Shown here one piece after another: positions 32,352 through 40,263 of a stretch of DNA of 50,786 nt. The position numbers and the translations under genes were made by a program. This DNA is from Bacilli bacterium. Lineage in GTDB: Bacteria > Bacillota_I > Bacilli_A > RFN20 > CAG-826. The stretch lies in assembly GCA_024408235.1 (NCBI GenBank), contig JAKSVF010000009.1:1-50786 (forward strand). Direction: 5' to 3'. Numbering within the stretch: the stretch's first letter is position 1; each line of letters starts with the position of its first letter. The notes under the pieces were generated by a model that was not told the DNA's origin, searched no databases, and saw nothing but the letters and a program-made list of their open reading frames with translations.

Positions 32352-32407
32352 TTGAACGGTTCTATAACGCGTGATATTGTTATTTCGCAAAGGTGGGAAA
32401 AAGTGGG
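32352..32407 (+). promoter_or_regulatory. mraZ promoter with two MraZ boxes
   Basis: TTGAAC (32352-32357), 17-nt spacer, and extended -10 TGATATTGT (32372-32380) form the promoter. Two GTGGG boxes start at 32393 and 32403, exactly 10 bp apart. MraZ is known to bind tandem TGGG-type repeats with this period in its own promoter and regulate the division cluster. The first box overlaps the Shine-Dalgarno (AAAGGTGGG) and the second contains the GTG start codon, so MraZ bound here would also lie over the translation start. Confidence 0.75.
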
Positions 32408-32840
32408 AAGATACATTGGAACGTACAACAGAAGCCTAGATGCTAAGAAACGTCTTCAGTTACCTGCAAAGTTAGCTGAGGTCATGCCTTCTAAGTTCTT
32501 TATGCTCCGTGGATTCGATGGTTGCATCGCGGTCTATGAAGAATCTGAGTACGAGAAACTCCTCGCTAGAATCGAACCAATGCTTTACGAGGGCACAGGT
32601 GGCTACAAGTTCATCCGTAAAATGATGAGCTCGGTCCGCGAATTAGAAGTGGATAGCCATGGCAGAGTCAGCCTCGGTGAAGAAGCGGTTGCTAGATATG
32701 GACTAGGATCAACTGTATTGGTCCTTGGCATGATCGACCACTTCGAAATCTGGGATCCTGAAAAGTTTGAAGAATATTCAAACGAAGAAGAGGAATCCTA
32801 TGAGGAGGCAGCTGAGAGAGCTGCAAAGAGAAATGGGTAA
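32403..32840 (+). CDS. mraZ: Transcriptional regulator MraZ
   Basis: DNA-binding regulator of the division cluster with two AbrB-like half-domains, 145 residues. The protein starts MGRYIGTYNRSLDAKKRLQLPAK, the usual MraZ N-terminus, at a GTG codon (32403) with AAAGGTGG 5-8 nt upstream. The open frame extends upstream into the promoter but that is not coding. The second repeat carries LEVDSHGRVSLGEEAVARYGL. The C-terminus has a Glu-rich tail. It overlaps rsmH by 8 nt. Confidence 0.93.
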   Translation: MGRYIGTYNRSLDAKKRLQLPAKLAEVMPSKFFMLRGFDGCIAVYEESEYEKLLARIEPMLYEGTGGYKFIRKMMSSVRELEVDSHGRVSLGEEAVARYGLGSTVLVLGMIDHFEIWDPEKFEEYSNEEEESYEEAAERAAKRNG

Positions 32841-33771
32841 GCACATCTCAGTGCTTCTCCAAGAGACCATTGACCTTCTAGAAATAAAGAGCGACGGAAT
32901 TTACGTCGACTGCACATTAGGAAGGGCAGGCACCAGCGGAGAGATTCTTAAAAGAATCCCAAATGGTCATTTATACAGTTTTGATGTCGATGATGAGGCT
33001 ATTCGCGAATCGAGCGAGAAGCTTTCTAAAATCGGCTCTAATTACACCATCATTCGATCCAACTTCCGACACTTAAGAAGAGAACTGGAAAACTTAGGCG
33101 TCACTAAAGTTGATGGATTGACCATCGACCTCGGGGTATCGAGCCCTCAGTTCGACGAAGGTGATAGAGGCTTCTCTTACAAAGAGGAAGCCAGACTCGA
33201 CATGAGAATGGACACTTCCAGACCCTTCTCAGCGCACGATATAGTCAACACCTATAGCCTTAACGATCTCGCAAGGATATTCAGGGAATACGGTGAAGAC
33301 CAGGATGCATATCAAGTAGCTAAGTTAATCGTCAAGGAAAGAGCAATCTCTCCAATAGACACAACGACCCAACTAGTAGACATCATCAAAAGAGCTAAGC
33401 CAAAGAAATCCCTCATGAAAAAGGGCCATCCGGCGAAGCAAATATTCCAGGCCCTTAGAATAGAGACCAACGATGAACTCGGGGCTCTAAAAGAGGCTTT
33501 GGACACAATGGTGGACCTCATTGCCCCAAATGGAGTTGTGGCCATCATTTCCTTCCATTCTTTGGAAGACAGGATCGTAAAGAAGAAGTTTGTCTCATTA
33601 TCAAAAATTGAGGGGGACAGACATTCACTGGCCGTGAGACCAGAAGATGTGGAGGAGGCTCCATTCATCAATCTCACAAACAAACCGATTGAGGCAAGCG
33701 ATGAGGAATTAGAATTCAATCACCGTTCCCATTGCGCAAAGCTAAGAGGTATCAAGAAGAAAGGAGAGTAG
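32833..33771 (+). CDS. rsmH: 16S rRNA (cytosine-1402 N4)-methyltransferase
   Basis: S-adenosylmethionine-dependent methylation of C1402 in the 16S rRNA decoding site. It has 312 residues from MGKHISVLLQETIDLL, the family's standard start. Motifs are the SAM loop YVDCTLGRAGTSGEIL, VDGLTIDLGVSSPQFDEGDRGFSY, HPAKQIFQALRIETNDELGAL and ISFHSLEDRIVKK. Second gene of the mraZ cluster. The earlier ATG in frame at 32767 lies inside mraZ and was rejected. Confidence 0.96.
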   Translation: MGKHISVLLQETIDLLEIKSDGIYVDCTLGRAGTSGEILKRIPNGHLYSFDVDDEAIRESSEKLSKIGSNYTIIRSNFRHLRRELENLGVTKVDGLTIDLGVSSPQFDEGDRGFSYKEEARLDMRMDTSRPFSAHDIVNTYSLNDLARIFREYGEDQDAYQVAKLIVKERAISPIDTTTQLVDIIKRAKPKKSLMKKGHPAKQIFQALRIETNDELGALKEALDTMVDLIAPNGVVAIISFHSLEDRIVKKKFVSLSKIEGDRHSLAVRPEDVEEAPFINLTNKPIEASDEELEFNHRSHCAKLRGIKKKGE

Positions 33772-33775
33772 AAGT

Positions 33776-34018
33776 ATGGTTATCAGAGACAAACTTGAGA
33801 AGAATGGCAAAACTAAAGGTCATTACGTCATCAAGAACTCTTTAAGCATTGCCATGATCTCCTTTGCTATCGTCGCTTTATCAGCAATCCCTATCGGAAT
33901 CAGCGTCAAGCTAGCCGATAAGGTAAAAGCGGAAGCGGAAGCATATTCCTCATATCTTCTTGAGAGTGAGGAGACAAGCGAAAGCGAGTCCATCATCATT
34001 CCTGAAATAGAGGAATAG
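33776..34018 (+). CDS. Small bitopic membrane protein in the FtsL position
   Basis: 80 residues: a basic cytoplasmic N-terminus (1-22), one transmembrane helix (about 23-45), then a short acidic Ser/Glu-rich external tail. It follows rsmH by 4 nt with AAAGGAGAG and sits where ftsL occurs in dcw clusters. FtsL has the same topology, but the external part here is too short and not leucine-zipper-like, so it is at most an FtsL remnant or analogue. A terminator follows, ending the mraZ-rsmH unit before ftsA. Confidence 0.65.
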   Translation: MVIRDKLEKNGKTKGHYVIKNSLSIAMISFAIVALSAIPIGISVKLADKVKAEAEAYSSYLLESEETSESESIIIPEIEE

Positions 34019-34047
34019 ACCAGGATTTCAAGCCATGCAAAAATTGT

Positions 34048-34078
34048 GCCGGTTGGAGCGATTCAATCGGCTCTTTTT
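34048..34078 (+). terminator. Terminator after the mraZ-rsmH unit
   Basis: The 7-bp stem GCCGGTT/AATCGGC (one G-U pair) has a 10-nt loop and is followed by UCUUUUU. Confidence 0.75.
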
Positions 34079-34151
34079 AATAAAATTAGTAGTTTTATAG
34101 TAATGAAATTTGACTTTATAAAAAAATACTAAATTTTCTTTTAGAAATAAG

Positions 34152-34179
34152 TTGTCATCGATGTTATTTATTCTATAAT
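34152..34179 (+). promoter_or_regulatory. ftsA promoter
   Basis: TTGTCA (34152-34157), 16-nt spacer, TATAAT (34174-34179). The ATG of ftsA is 11 nt beyond the -10, so the transcript would have a leader of only about 4-5 nt and no Shine-Dalgarno. Confidence 0.7.
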
Positions 34180-34190
34180 AGAATACGATT

Positions 34191-35408
34191 ATGGAAAATA
34201 GAACAAACACCGCAGTCATCGAGATCACTGACACAGCCGTCAAATTTGCAGTCGGCTATTGCATTAACAAAAAACCGGTTGTCGTATACACAAAGACAGA
34301 ACCTTTACCAGAGGGTGCCGTTTCGCAGGGACGTATCGTGAATGACGCACAGGTGAAGGAAATCGTTTCTAAATTCCTTAATATTGAAGACGAGTCAGTT
34401 AGGCGCAAAGTGAATGATATAACAGCGGTTGTCATTCCGCCAAACGGGTTCAGGAATCTGTTCTCAGATAGAAACACGCTTGGCTCAGATCCAAACGGAA
34501 TTATTTGCCCTCAGGATTTATCAAACATCATCAATCAATCCTTGAAACTTCAGATTCCGGATGGCTCTGCGTTAGTGGAAGTCACACCTTTTAAATTCTT
34601 AGTTGACGGCAAAAATGTTCCATTCGAGAAACTATATGGCACACGCGGAAGAGAGTTATTTGCAAAGCTTTGTCTCCACACCGTGTCAGTTGCAACTCTC
34701 AATGAGCAGAAGGTCACAATTCAACAATCGGGATTCAGAACCGATAGAACAAGCGTCGCTCCATATTGCGCAGCGTCATTAATCAGCTCTGATGGTGATA
34801 CTCCAAGGAATTACTTCTATGCGGATTTTGGTGCAAGAATGCTCTCACTGACCCTCATTGCAGATAGCAGGGTGCCATACGCCAGCAGTTCATTCGCATC
34901 AAGAGGTGGCGATGATTTGACAACATACATCGCAAACAATTTGCTCATTGGGCCAAAAGAAGCTGAGAAACTCAAAATCAAGTACGGCTATAACGACAAG
35001 AGATACTCGTACCAGTTGCCTATTTGGGAAGGAGTGAATCTCAACGGTGAACCAATCAAAATCACTCAGGACACCCTCAATCGTGTACTCGTTAATTTCT
35101 TCAACGAATTCAATCAGTACTTCGCTAATTCGATAAAAACACTCTGCCACAGAAAAGACAAACCGGACATCGATCCAAGGGAATTTGTCTTATATGTCTC
35201 GGGCGGCGCTTCAAAACTTAAAGGCTTAGAGAAACTCATTGCCCCACTTAAAAACATCATAAAAGACATCGTAATCTACGTACCAAAAGTACCTGGCGCA
35301 AGAGATCCTGCGTTTATCAACCTTCTTGGATTGATTGTGATTAACGGTGACAGCAAAGAACATACAGATGGATCATTCAGAGGAATGTCCACATTAATTA
35401 GACAATAG
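34191..35408 (+). CDS. ftsA: Cell division protein FtsA
   Basis: Actin-like ATPase that tethers FtsZ filaments to the membrane. The 405 residues show an actin-fold phosphate 1 segment (AVIEITDTAVKFAVG), an SHS2-like 1C domain with GRIVNDAQVKEIV, phosphate 2 FYADFGARMLSLTLI, and FASRGGDDLTTYIANNL. The adenosine motif is VLYVSGGASKLKGLE near 350. The C-terminus is short (DGSFRGMSTLIRQ) and only weakly amphipathic. Sequence is divergent from Bacillus FtsA, but position directly before ftsZ (10-nt gap with GGAGGAG) secures the call. Confidence 0.88.
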   Translation: MENRTNTAVIEITDTAVKFAVGYCINKKPVVVYTKTEPLPEGAVSQGRIVNDAQVKEIVSKFLNIEDESVRRKVNDITAVVIPPNGFRNLFSDRNTLGSDPNGIICPQDLSNIINQSLKLQIPDGSALVEVTPFKFLVDGKNVPFEKLYGTRGRELFAKLCLHTVSVATLNEQKVTIQQSGFRTDRTSVAPYCAASLISSDGDTPRNYFYADFGARMLSLTLIADSRVPYASSSFASRGGDDLTTYIANNLLIGPKEAEKLKIKYGYNDKRYSYQLPIWEGVNLNGEPIKITQDTLNRVLVNFFNEFNQYFANSIKTLCHRKDKPDIDPREFVLYVSGGASKLKGLEKLIAPLKNIIKDIVIYVPKVPGARDPAFINLLGLIVINGDSKEHTDGSFRGMSTLIRQ

Positions 35409-35418
35409 GAGGAGAATT

Positions 35419-36525
35419 ATGGAACTCTCTCAGGAACAATTAGACAGAATTCGCGATCTCGACAACTTTGAACCAGTCGTCAATATTGTCGTAATCGGCG
35501 TTGGCGGTGCCGGAAATAACGCAGTTAACCGCATGGTTGACGAGCAGATTAGAAACGTTACATTCTGGGTCGCAAATACAGATAAGAAAGCTTTATCAAC
35601 AAGCAAATGCTCAAATAGAATCATCCTCGGCGATGAAACCGCGCGCGGTCAGGGAGCTGGCGCAGATCCAGAAATCGGACGCAAGGCAGCGGAATTCTCA
35701 GCAGAAGAGATTCGCAGCGTCGTAACAGGCGCAGACCTCGTCTTCATTGCAGCAGGCATGGGCAAAGGTACTGGTACAGGCGCTTCTCCAGTCATTGCAA
35801 AAATCGCAAAGGAGATGGGAGCCCTCACGGTCGCTATCGTAACTAGACCATTCCAGTTCGAAGGAAAACAGAGAACAACAAATGCATCCAAAGGCTTAAA
35901 CGATTTAAGCGAGGTCGTCGATTCAATCATGGTTGTCTCAAATGACAAGATGCTTAAATCAGTCGGTACTCTTGATAGCGCAGAAGCTTTCGCAGAAGCC
36001 GATAAGATCCTCGCTCAGTCAGTCAAGACTGTCGCAGACATCATCCTCACACCTGGAACAATGAACTTAGACTTCGCAGATGTTAAAGCAACTCTTGAAA
36101 ACGCAGGTTCAACACTCATTGGATTCGGCGTAGGAACAGGACCAAACAAAACGGAAGAGGCAGTTGAAAACGCAATCAACCTCAACCTTCTTGAAACATC
36201 AATCGTTGGCGCAAAGAAAGGCATCTGCAACGTTGTTTGCGGAAACGGTGTCACGCTTTACGAAGCGACAAACTGCATGGCAAAGGTCTCAGAACTTGCT
36301 GGCACACAGATGGATATCAAATTCGGTTACACAAAGAACACAATGATCGATGACACCATCTTCTGCAGCATCATCGCAGCGGGATTCGACGACATCGACA
36401 TCTCCAAGAACCCAATCGAAAATCAGACACCAATCGTTCAAATGGCTGCACCTCAGCCAGCCAAGGAGAGTGCTCCATCAATGGATACAGAGAGCGTTCT
36501 CGACTTCTTGATGCCAAAGATTTAA
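35419..36525 (+). CDS. ftsZ: Cell division protein FtsZ
   Basis: Tubulin-like GTPase forming the division ring, 368 residues. Visible are GVGGAGNNAVNRM (27-39), the tubulin signature as GMGKGTGTG (113-121) with Lys116 replacing the usual third glycine, NLDFADVKATLENAG (T7 loop region), and a short linker. The C-terminal tail ends VLDFLMPKI. That tail resembles but does not match the usual DIPxFLR FtsA-binding peptide, which suits a divergent FtsA partner. The ribosome binding site GGAGGAG is strong. A following AT-rich palindrome (36532-36547) overlaps the ileS promoter. Confidence 0.95.
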   Translation: MELSQEQLDRIRDLDNFEPVVNIVVIGVGGAGNNAVNRMVDEQIRNVTFWVANTDKKALSTSKCSNRIILGDETARGQGAGADPEIGRKAAEFSAEEIRSVVTGADLVFIAAGMGKGTGTGASPVIAKIAKEMGALTVAIVTRPFQFEGKQRTTNASKGLNDLSEVVDSIMVVSNDKMLKSVGTLDSAEAFAEADKILAQSVKTVADIILTPGTMNLDFADVKATLENAGSTLIGFGVGTGPNKTEEAVENAINLNLLETSIVGAKKGICNVVCGNGVTLYEATNCMAKVSELAGTQMDIKFGYTKNTMIDDTIFCSIIAAGFDDIDISKNPIENQTPIVQMAAPQPAKESAPSMDTESVLDFLMPKI

Positions 36526-36547
36526 TCAAATTATTCTTTTAAAAGAA

Positions 36548-36576
36548 TTGCAAACGAGACAACTTCACTCTATATT
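36548..36576 (+). promoter_or_regulatory. Promoter of the ileS T-box operon
   Basis: TTGCAA (36548-36553), 17-nt spacer, TATATT (36571-36576). The start of transcription would fall near 36583, right before the T-box stem I. Confidence 0.8.
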
Positions 36577-36582
36577 AATGGC

Positions 36583-36790
36583 GGCTGAGAAATAGATTAC
36601 GCCTAGTAGCAAACATGAGAGAGCCCCCTGGATGAGAACGGGGCACGCGAAAGGTTATCACTATTGAGCCTGTCATCCGAATAGACGTAGGTTGATCGTT
36701 GCTAGCGTTAATAGCATTAGAGTGTAGATATAAAATATCTAAACTAAGGTGGTACCACGCAATCCAAGCGTCCTTAGATGGGCGCTTTTT
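36583..36790 (+). promoter_or_regulatory. T-box leader of ileS, Ile specifier AUC
   Basis: Stem I begins around GGCTGAGAAATAG. The likely specifier ATC (36657-36659) precedes ACTATTGAG, the usual setting of a specifier loop, and reads Ile. The T-box sequence AAGGTGGTACCACG (36745-36758) is canonical. The terminator stem AAGCGTCC/GGGCGCTT (36766-36787, 6-nt loop) ends in five U residues. Uncharged tRNA-Ile should permit read-through into ileS-lspA-rluD. Confidence 0.95.
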
Positions 36791-36807
36791 ATTTTAGGAG
36801 GAAATGT

Positions 36808-39531
36808 ATGAGCGAGTTAAAAGACACGTTGTTAATGCCAAAAGGCGGCTTTGAAATGCGCGCAGGCTTAACGACAAAAGAACCATTGATGCTCAAAAAA
36901 TGGGATGAATTCCGTCTTTATGACGAAATGAACAAAAACAGAGAGGGATGCGAAGAATTCTTACTTCACGACGGACCTCCATATGCAAACGGTGATATTC
37001 ACTGCGGACATATGCTCAACAGAATGTTAAAGGACTTTGCCATCAGATATAACAACATGGCAGGCTACAAGACCACATTAGTTTTAGGTTGGGACACACA
37101 TGGTCTTCGAATTGAAGTTAGAGTCACAAAGTCAGGCGTTAACCGCAAAGCGATGTCTGTTGCCGATTTCCGTTCGTTATGTGACGCATACGCAAAGACT
37201 CAGGTCGAGCATCAGAAAGCTCAGATCGTCCGTTTAGGATGCTTAGGCGAATACAACAAGCCATACATGACTCTTCTTCCAGAGTTTGAGGCTAGACAAA
37301 TCGATGTCTTCGCTAAGATGGCGCTCGATGGACTCATCTACAAAGGCGAGAAGCCTGTCTATTGGTCATGGTCATCAGAATCCGCTTTAGCTGAAGCTGA
37401 GGTCGAATACGCTGATGTTCCAGCTAAGACAATGTATGTCGCATTCGACTTTGTCGATTCAAAAGGCTTATTCCCAAATGACGCAAAGATCATCATTTGG
37501 ACAACAACCCCTTGGACAATCCCATCCAACAGAGGTATTACATTAAACCCTAGATTCGAATACGGATTATTCGATACAAACAAAGGCAAATTCGTCTTCT
37601 TAGCCTCTTTAAAGGATTCCTTAAGCGAAGAGTTGGGCTTTGAATATTGCGAGCTCATAAAGACAGTTAAGGGCCAAGAACTTGAAGGTGGCCACGCTAA
37701 ACATCCACTTTATGATAGAGAATCATTAATCATGAACGCTAACTTCGTCACAGACGATTCCGGTACAGGCTGTGTTCACACAGACCCTGACCACGGTCTC
37801 GACGACTTTAACGCTTGTATGAGATATGGCATCAAGCCAAGCGGCAATGTCGATGATAGAGGCATCATGCACGCAGAACCTGGAGATCCATTAGATGGAC
37901 TCTTCTACGAAGACGCTAACAACAAAGTTGTTGAACTCTTAGCTGAAAATGGACATCTCTTGAAAGAGGTTGATATCGTCCACTCATATCCACATGACTG
38001 GAGAACGCATAAACCAGTTATCTTTAGAGCAACCCCACAGTGGTTCTGCTCAATCTCCCCAATCAGAGAGAAACTCCTTGAAGAAGTCCATAAGATCAAA
38101 TGGATTCCAGCATGGGGCGAGAACAAGATGGTCAACATGATCGCTGACCGTGCGGACTGGTGTATTTCAAGACAACGCGCTTGGGGTGTACCAATCCCTA
38201 TCATCTATAACGAAGATGACTCTCCAATCGTTGATAAAGCGGTTTTTGATCATATCCGTGATTTAATCGCAAAGAACGGTTCGAATATCTGGTTTGAGAG
38301 CGATGCAAAGGATTTGCTCCCAGCAGGTTATACAAACGAGAAGTCTCCAAACGGCAACTTCCGCAAAGAAACCGACATCATGGACGTTTGGTTTGACTCA
38401 GGCTCCTCATGGAATGGTGTCTTAAACGAGAGAGGTCTTTCATATCCTGCCGACGTTTACCTTGAAGGTAATGACCAATATAGAGGCTGGTTCAACTCTT
38501 CTCTCATCTTATCCGTCGCTTATAGCGGACACGCTCCATTTAAAAAATGTGTCACACACGGATGGGTAATGGATGAAAACTGGTCAAAGATGTCTAAATC
38601 CAAAGGAAACGGCATTGACCCATCAAAGGTTGCTAACCAGTTTGGCGCTGACATCTTAAGACTTTGGGCTGCAGGCGTTGACTTCGTCGCAGACGTCAGA
38701 ATCTCAGAATCCATCATTGCGACGGTATCAGATCAATATAGAAAGATCAGAAATACATTCAAATTCATGCTCGGAAACCTCCAGGATGGAGAAGGCATTC
38801 CATATGTCTATCCAGAGTCACAGCCAAAACTATGGCCAGTAGACCAATGGATCCTTGCGCAGTATGAGTCTGTTAAGAATTATGTTCTCAAAGCATACAA
38901 TGACTTCCAGTATTCTAAAGCAAGCGCAGCTATGACACAGTTCATGGTTGAGCTCTCTGGCTTCTACCTCAACATCGCTAAGGACATCCTTTACTGCGAT
39001 GCAAAAGATAGTGAGAGAAGAAAAGCGGTCCAGTATGTCATCTACACAATGACAAAAGGCTTGTGCTTAATGTGGAATCCAATCCTTAGCTTCACCATGG
39101 ATGAAGTCTACGGATTTATCCCAGGTGTCACAAAGAAATCACCTCAGCTAGACGATATGCCAAAAGAATCTCATGTATACGGAGATGCTGAAAAGGCTGA
39201 ATTTGCCTTATTCAATAAATTAAGAGACATCGTCTTAAAAGCGCTTGAAGATAAGCGTGCAGAGGGAGTCATTGGCTCATCAAGCGAAGCTTCGGTTGAA
39301 GCAACATTCGACGACGAGTCTCTCGTTAATACATTAAATTCACTTGATTCAGATGAATTACCAAGATTATTTGGTGCCTCATCATTAACAATTGCAGTCG
39401 GAACTCCAGCTGCAATAGTCACAAAAGCTACAGGAGAGAAGTGCGAAAGATGCCGTAACATCAAGTTCTCCGTCGTCTCAACAGATGTCGGATGCTTATG
39501 CCCACGCTGCATGAAGGCACTTGGAAAGTAA
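36808..39531 (+). CDS. ileS: Isoleucine-tRNA ligase
   Basis: Class I synthetase charging tRNA-Ile, with editing of valine. It has 907 residues from MSELKDTLLM, chosen for TAGGAGG upstream. Motifs are HDGPPYANGDIHCGH (HIGH-type, HCGH at 65-68), a long CP1 editing domain, KMSKS at 594-598, and a C-terminal zinc knuckle (CERC...CPRC). This is the bacterial, zinc-finger-bearing type. In GWDTHGLRIE (95-104) an Arg occupies the place of the usual Pro in GLPIE. lspA follows after 3 nt. Confidence 0.97.
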   Translation: MSELKDTLLMPKGGFEMRAGLTTKEPLMLKKWDEFRLYDEMNKNREGCEEFLLHDGPPYANGDIHCGHMLNRMLKDFAIRYNNMAGYKTTLVLGWDTHGLRIEVRVTKSGVNRKAMSVADFRSLCDAYAKTQVEHQKAQIVRLGCLGEYNKPYMTLLPEFEARQIDVFAKMALDGLIYKGEKPVYWSWSSESALAEAEVEYADVPAKTMYVAFDFVDSKGLFPNDAKIIIWTTTPWTIPSNRGITLNPRFEYGLFDTNKGKFVFLASLKDSLSEELGFEYCELIKTVKGQELEGGHAKHPLYDRESLIMNANFVTDDSGTGCVHTDPDHGLDDFNACMRYGIKPSGNVDDRGIMHAEPGDPLDGLFYEDANNKVVELLAENGHLLKEVDIVHSYPHDWRTHKPVIFRATPQWFCSISPIREKLLEEVHKIKWIPAWGENKMVNMIADRADWCISRQRAWGVPIPIIYNEDDSPIVDKAVFDHIRDLIAKNGSNIWFESDAKDLLPAGYTNEKSPNGNFRKETDIMDVWFDSGSSWNGVLNERGLSYPADVYLEGNDQYRGWFNSSLILSVAYSGHAPFKKCVTHGWVMDENWSKMSKSKGNGIDPSKVANQFGADILRLWAAGVDFVADVRISESIIATVSDQYRKIRNTFKFMLGNLQDGEGIPYVYPESQPKLWPVDQWILAQYESVKNYVLKAYNDFQYSKASAAMTQFMVELSGFYLNIAKDILYCDAKDSERRKAVQYVIYTMTKGLCLMWNPILSFTMDEVYGFIPGVTKKSPQLDDMPKESHVYGDAEKAEFALFNKLRDIVLKALEDKRAEGVIGSSSEASVEATFDDESLVNTLNSLDSDELPRLFGASSLTIAVGTPAAIVTKATGEKCERCRNIKFSVVSTDVGCLCPRCMKALGK

Positions 39532-39534
39532 TTT

Positions 39535-40263
39535 ATGGCAGACTTAGATAAAGAAAATCAGGAAGTGGTTGAAGAAACCAAGGATTTAGCTCCTGAAAAC
39601 GCCGAAACTAAGCCTGTTGAAACCGAAGATGATGACGAAGACATGGATTTCAAGACCGCCTTTAAGGAGGCCTGGAAAGAACTCCATACATTCGTTCATC
39701 CAAAATGGTCATGGAAGATGTTCTTCTTCTCGTTCGCATGGATGGGAATCTTGTTTATCGGAGTTGACCAATTGACAAAGTGGTTAGTTGCAACCGGATT
39801 CAATTTTGATCCAACTTCAGCGATTCAAGTATTTGATTGGGGATGGATGGAATTCCGAGTTGTATTGACCTTCAACCAAGGCGCTGCGTTCGGAATCGGA
39901 AATGGAAAACTCTGGGCCAGAATCTTGTACATTATCATCTCTTGGAATGCGTCAATTCTTATCGCTAGATATTGGTATCAGGGACTTCATAAAGGCAATA
40001 AACTCAATAACTTTTTGTGGATGTTAGCCTTTGCTGGAGCCTTAGGAAATGCGATCGATAGAACATTCTATTGGAATAAGACTGTTGGATTCAGCGGCGT
40101 CATTGACTTCTTCAGTTTCACATTCTGGGGCTGGGATTTCGCAATATTCAACTTCGCAGACATCTGCTTGACTGTCGCGGTTATAATCGCAATCGTCGTC
40201 ATTGCTTATCGTGAGATTAAGGAGTGGAAGGAAGAGAGAGCGAAGAAAGGTGAGACCGAATAA
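39535..40263 (+). CDS. lspA: Prolipoprotein signal peptidase with long acidic N-terminal extension
   Basis: Aspartyl protease that cleaves lipoprotein signal peptides in the membrane. The 242 residues are well above the usual 150-170. Residues 1 to about 58 are an acidic, hydrophilic, probably cytoplasmic extension (EETKDLAPENAETKPVETED). The LspA core follows with four membrane helices, VDQLTKWLV (77-85), NQGAAFG, catalytic Asp175 in GALGNAIDR, and catalytic Asp209 in FNFADICLT. It is placed between ileS and rluD, overlapping rluD by 1 nt (TAATG), the common ileS-lspA-rluD order. It would process the three lipoproteins in this window. Confidence 0.94.
   Translation: MADLDKENQEVVEETKDLAPENAETKPVETEDDDEDMDFKTAFKEAWKELHTFVHPKWSWKMFFFSFAWMGILFIGVDQLTKWLVATGFNFDPTSAIQVFDWGWMEFRVVLTFNQGAAFGIGNGKLWARILYIIISWNASILIARYWYQGLHKGNKLNNFLWMLAFAGALGNAIDRTFYWNKTVGFSGVIDFFSFTFWGWDFAIFNFADICLTVAVIIAIVVIAYREIKEWKEERAKKGETE

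Noticed and set aside
32292..32402. Longer mraZ start at 32292
   Set aside because: The extra 37 codons cover the -35, -10 and MraZ boxes. The protein family begins at the GTG at 32403.
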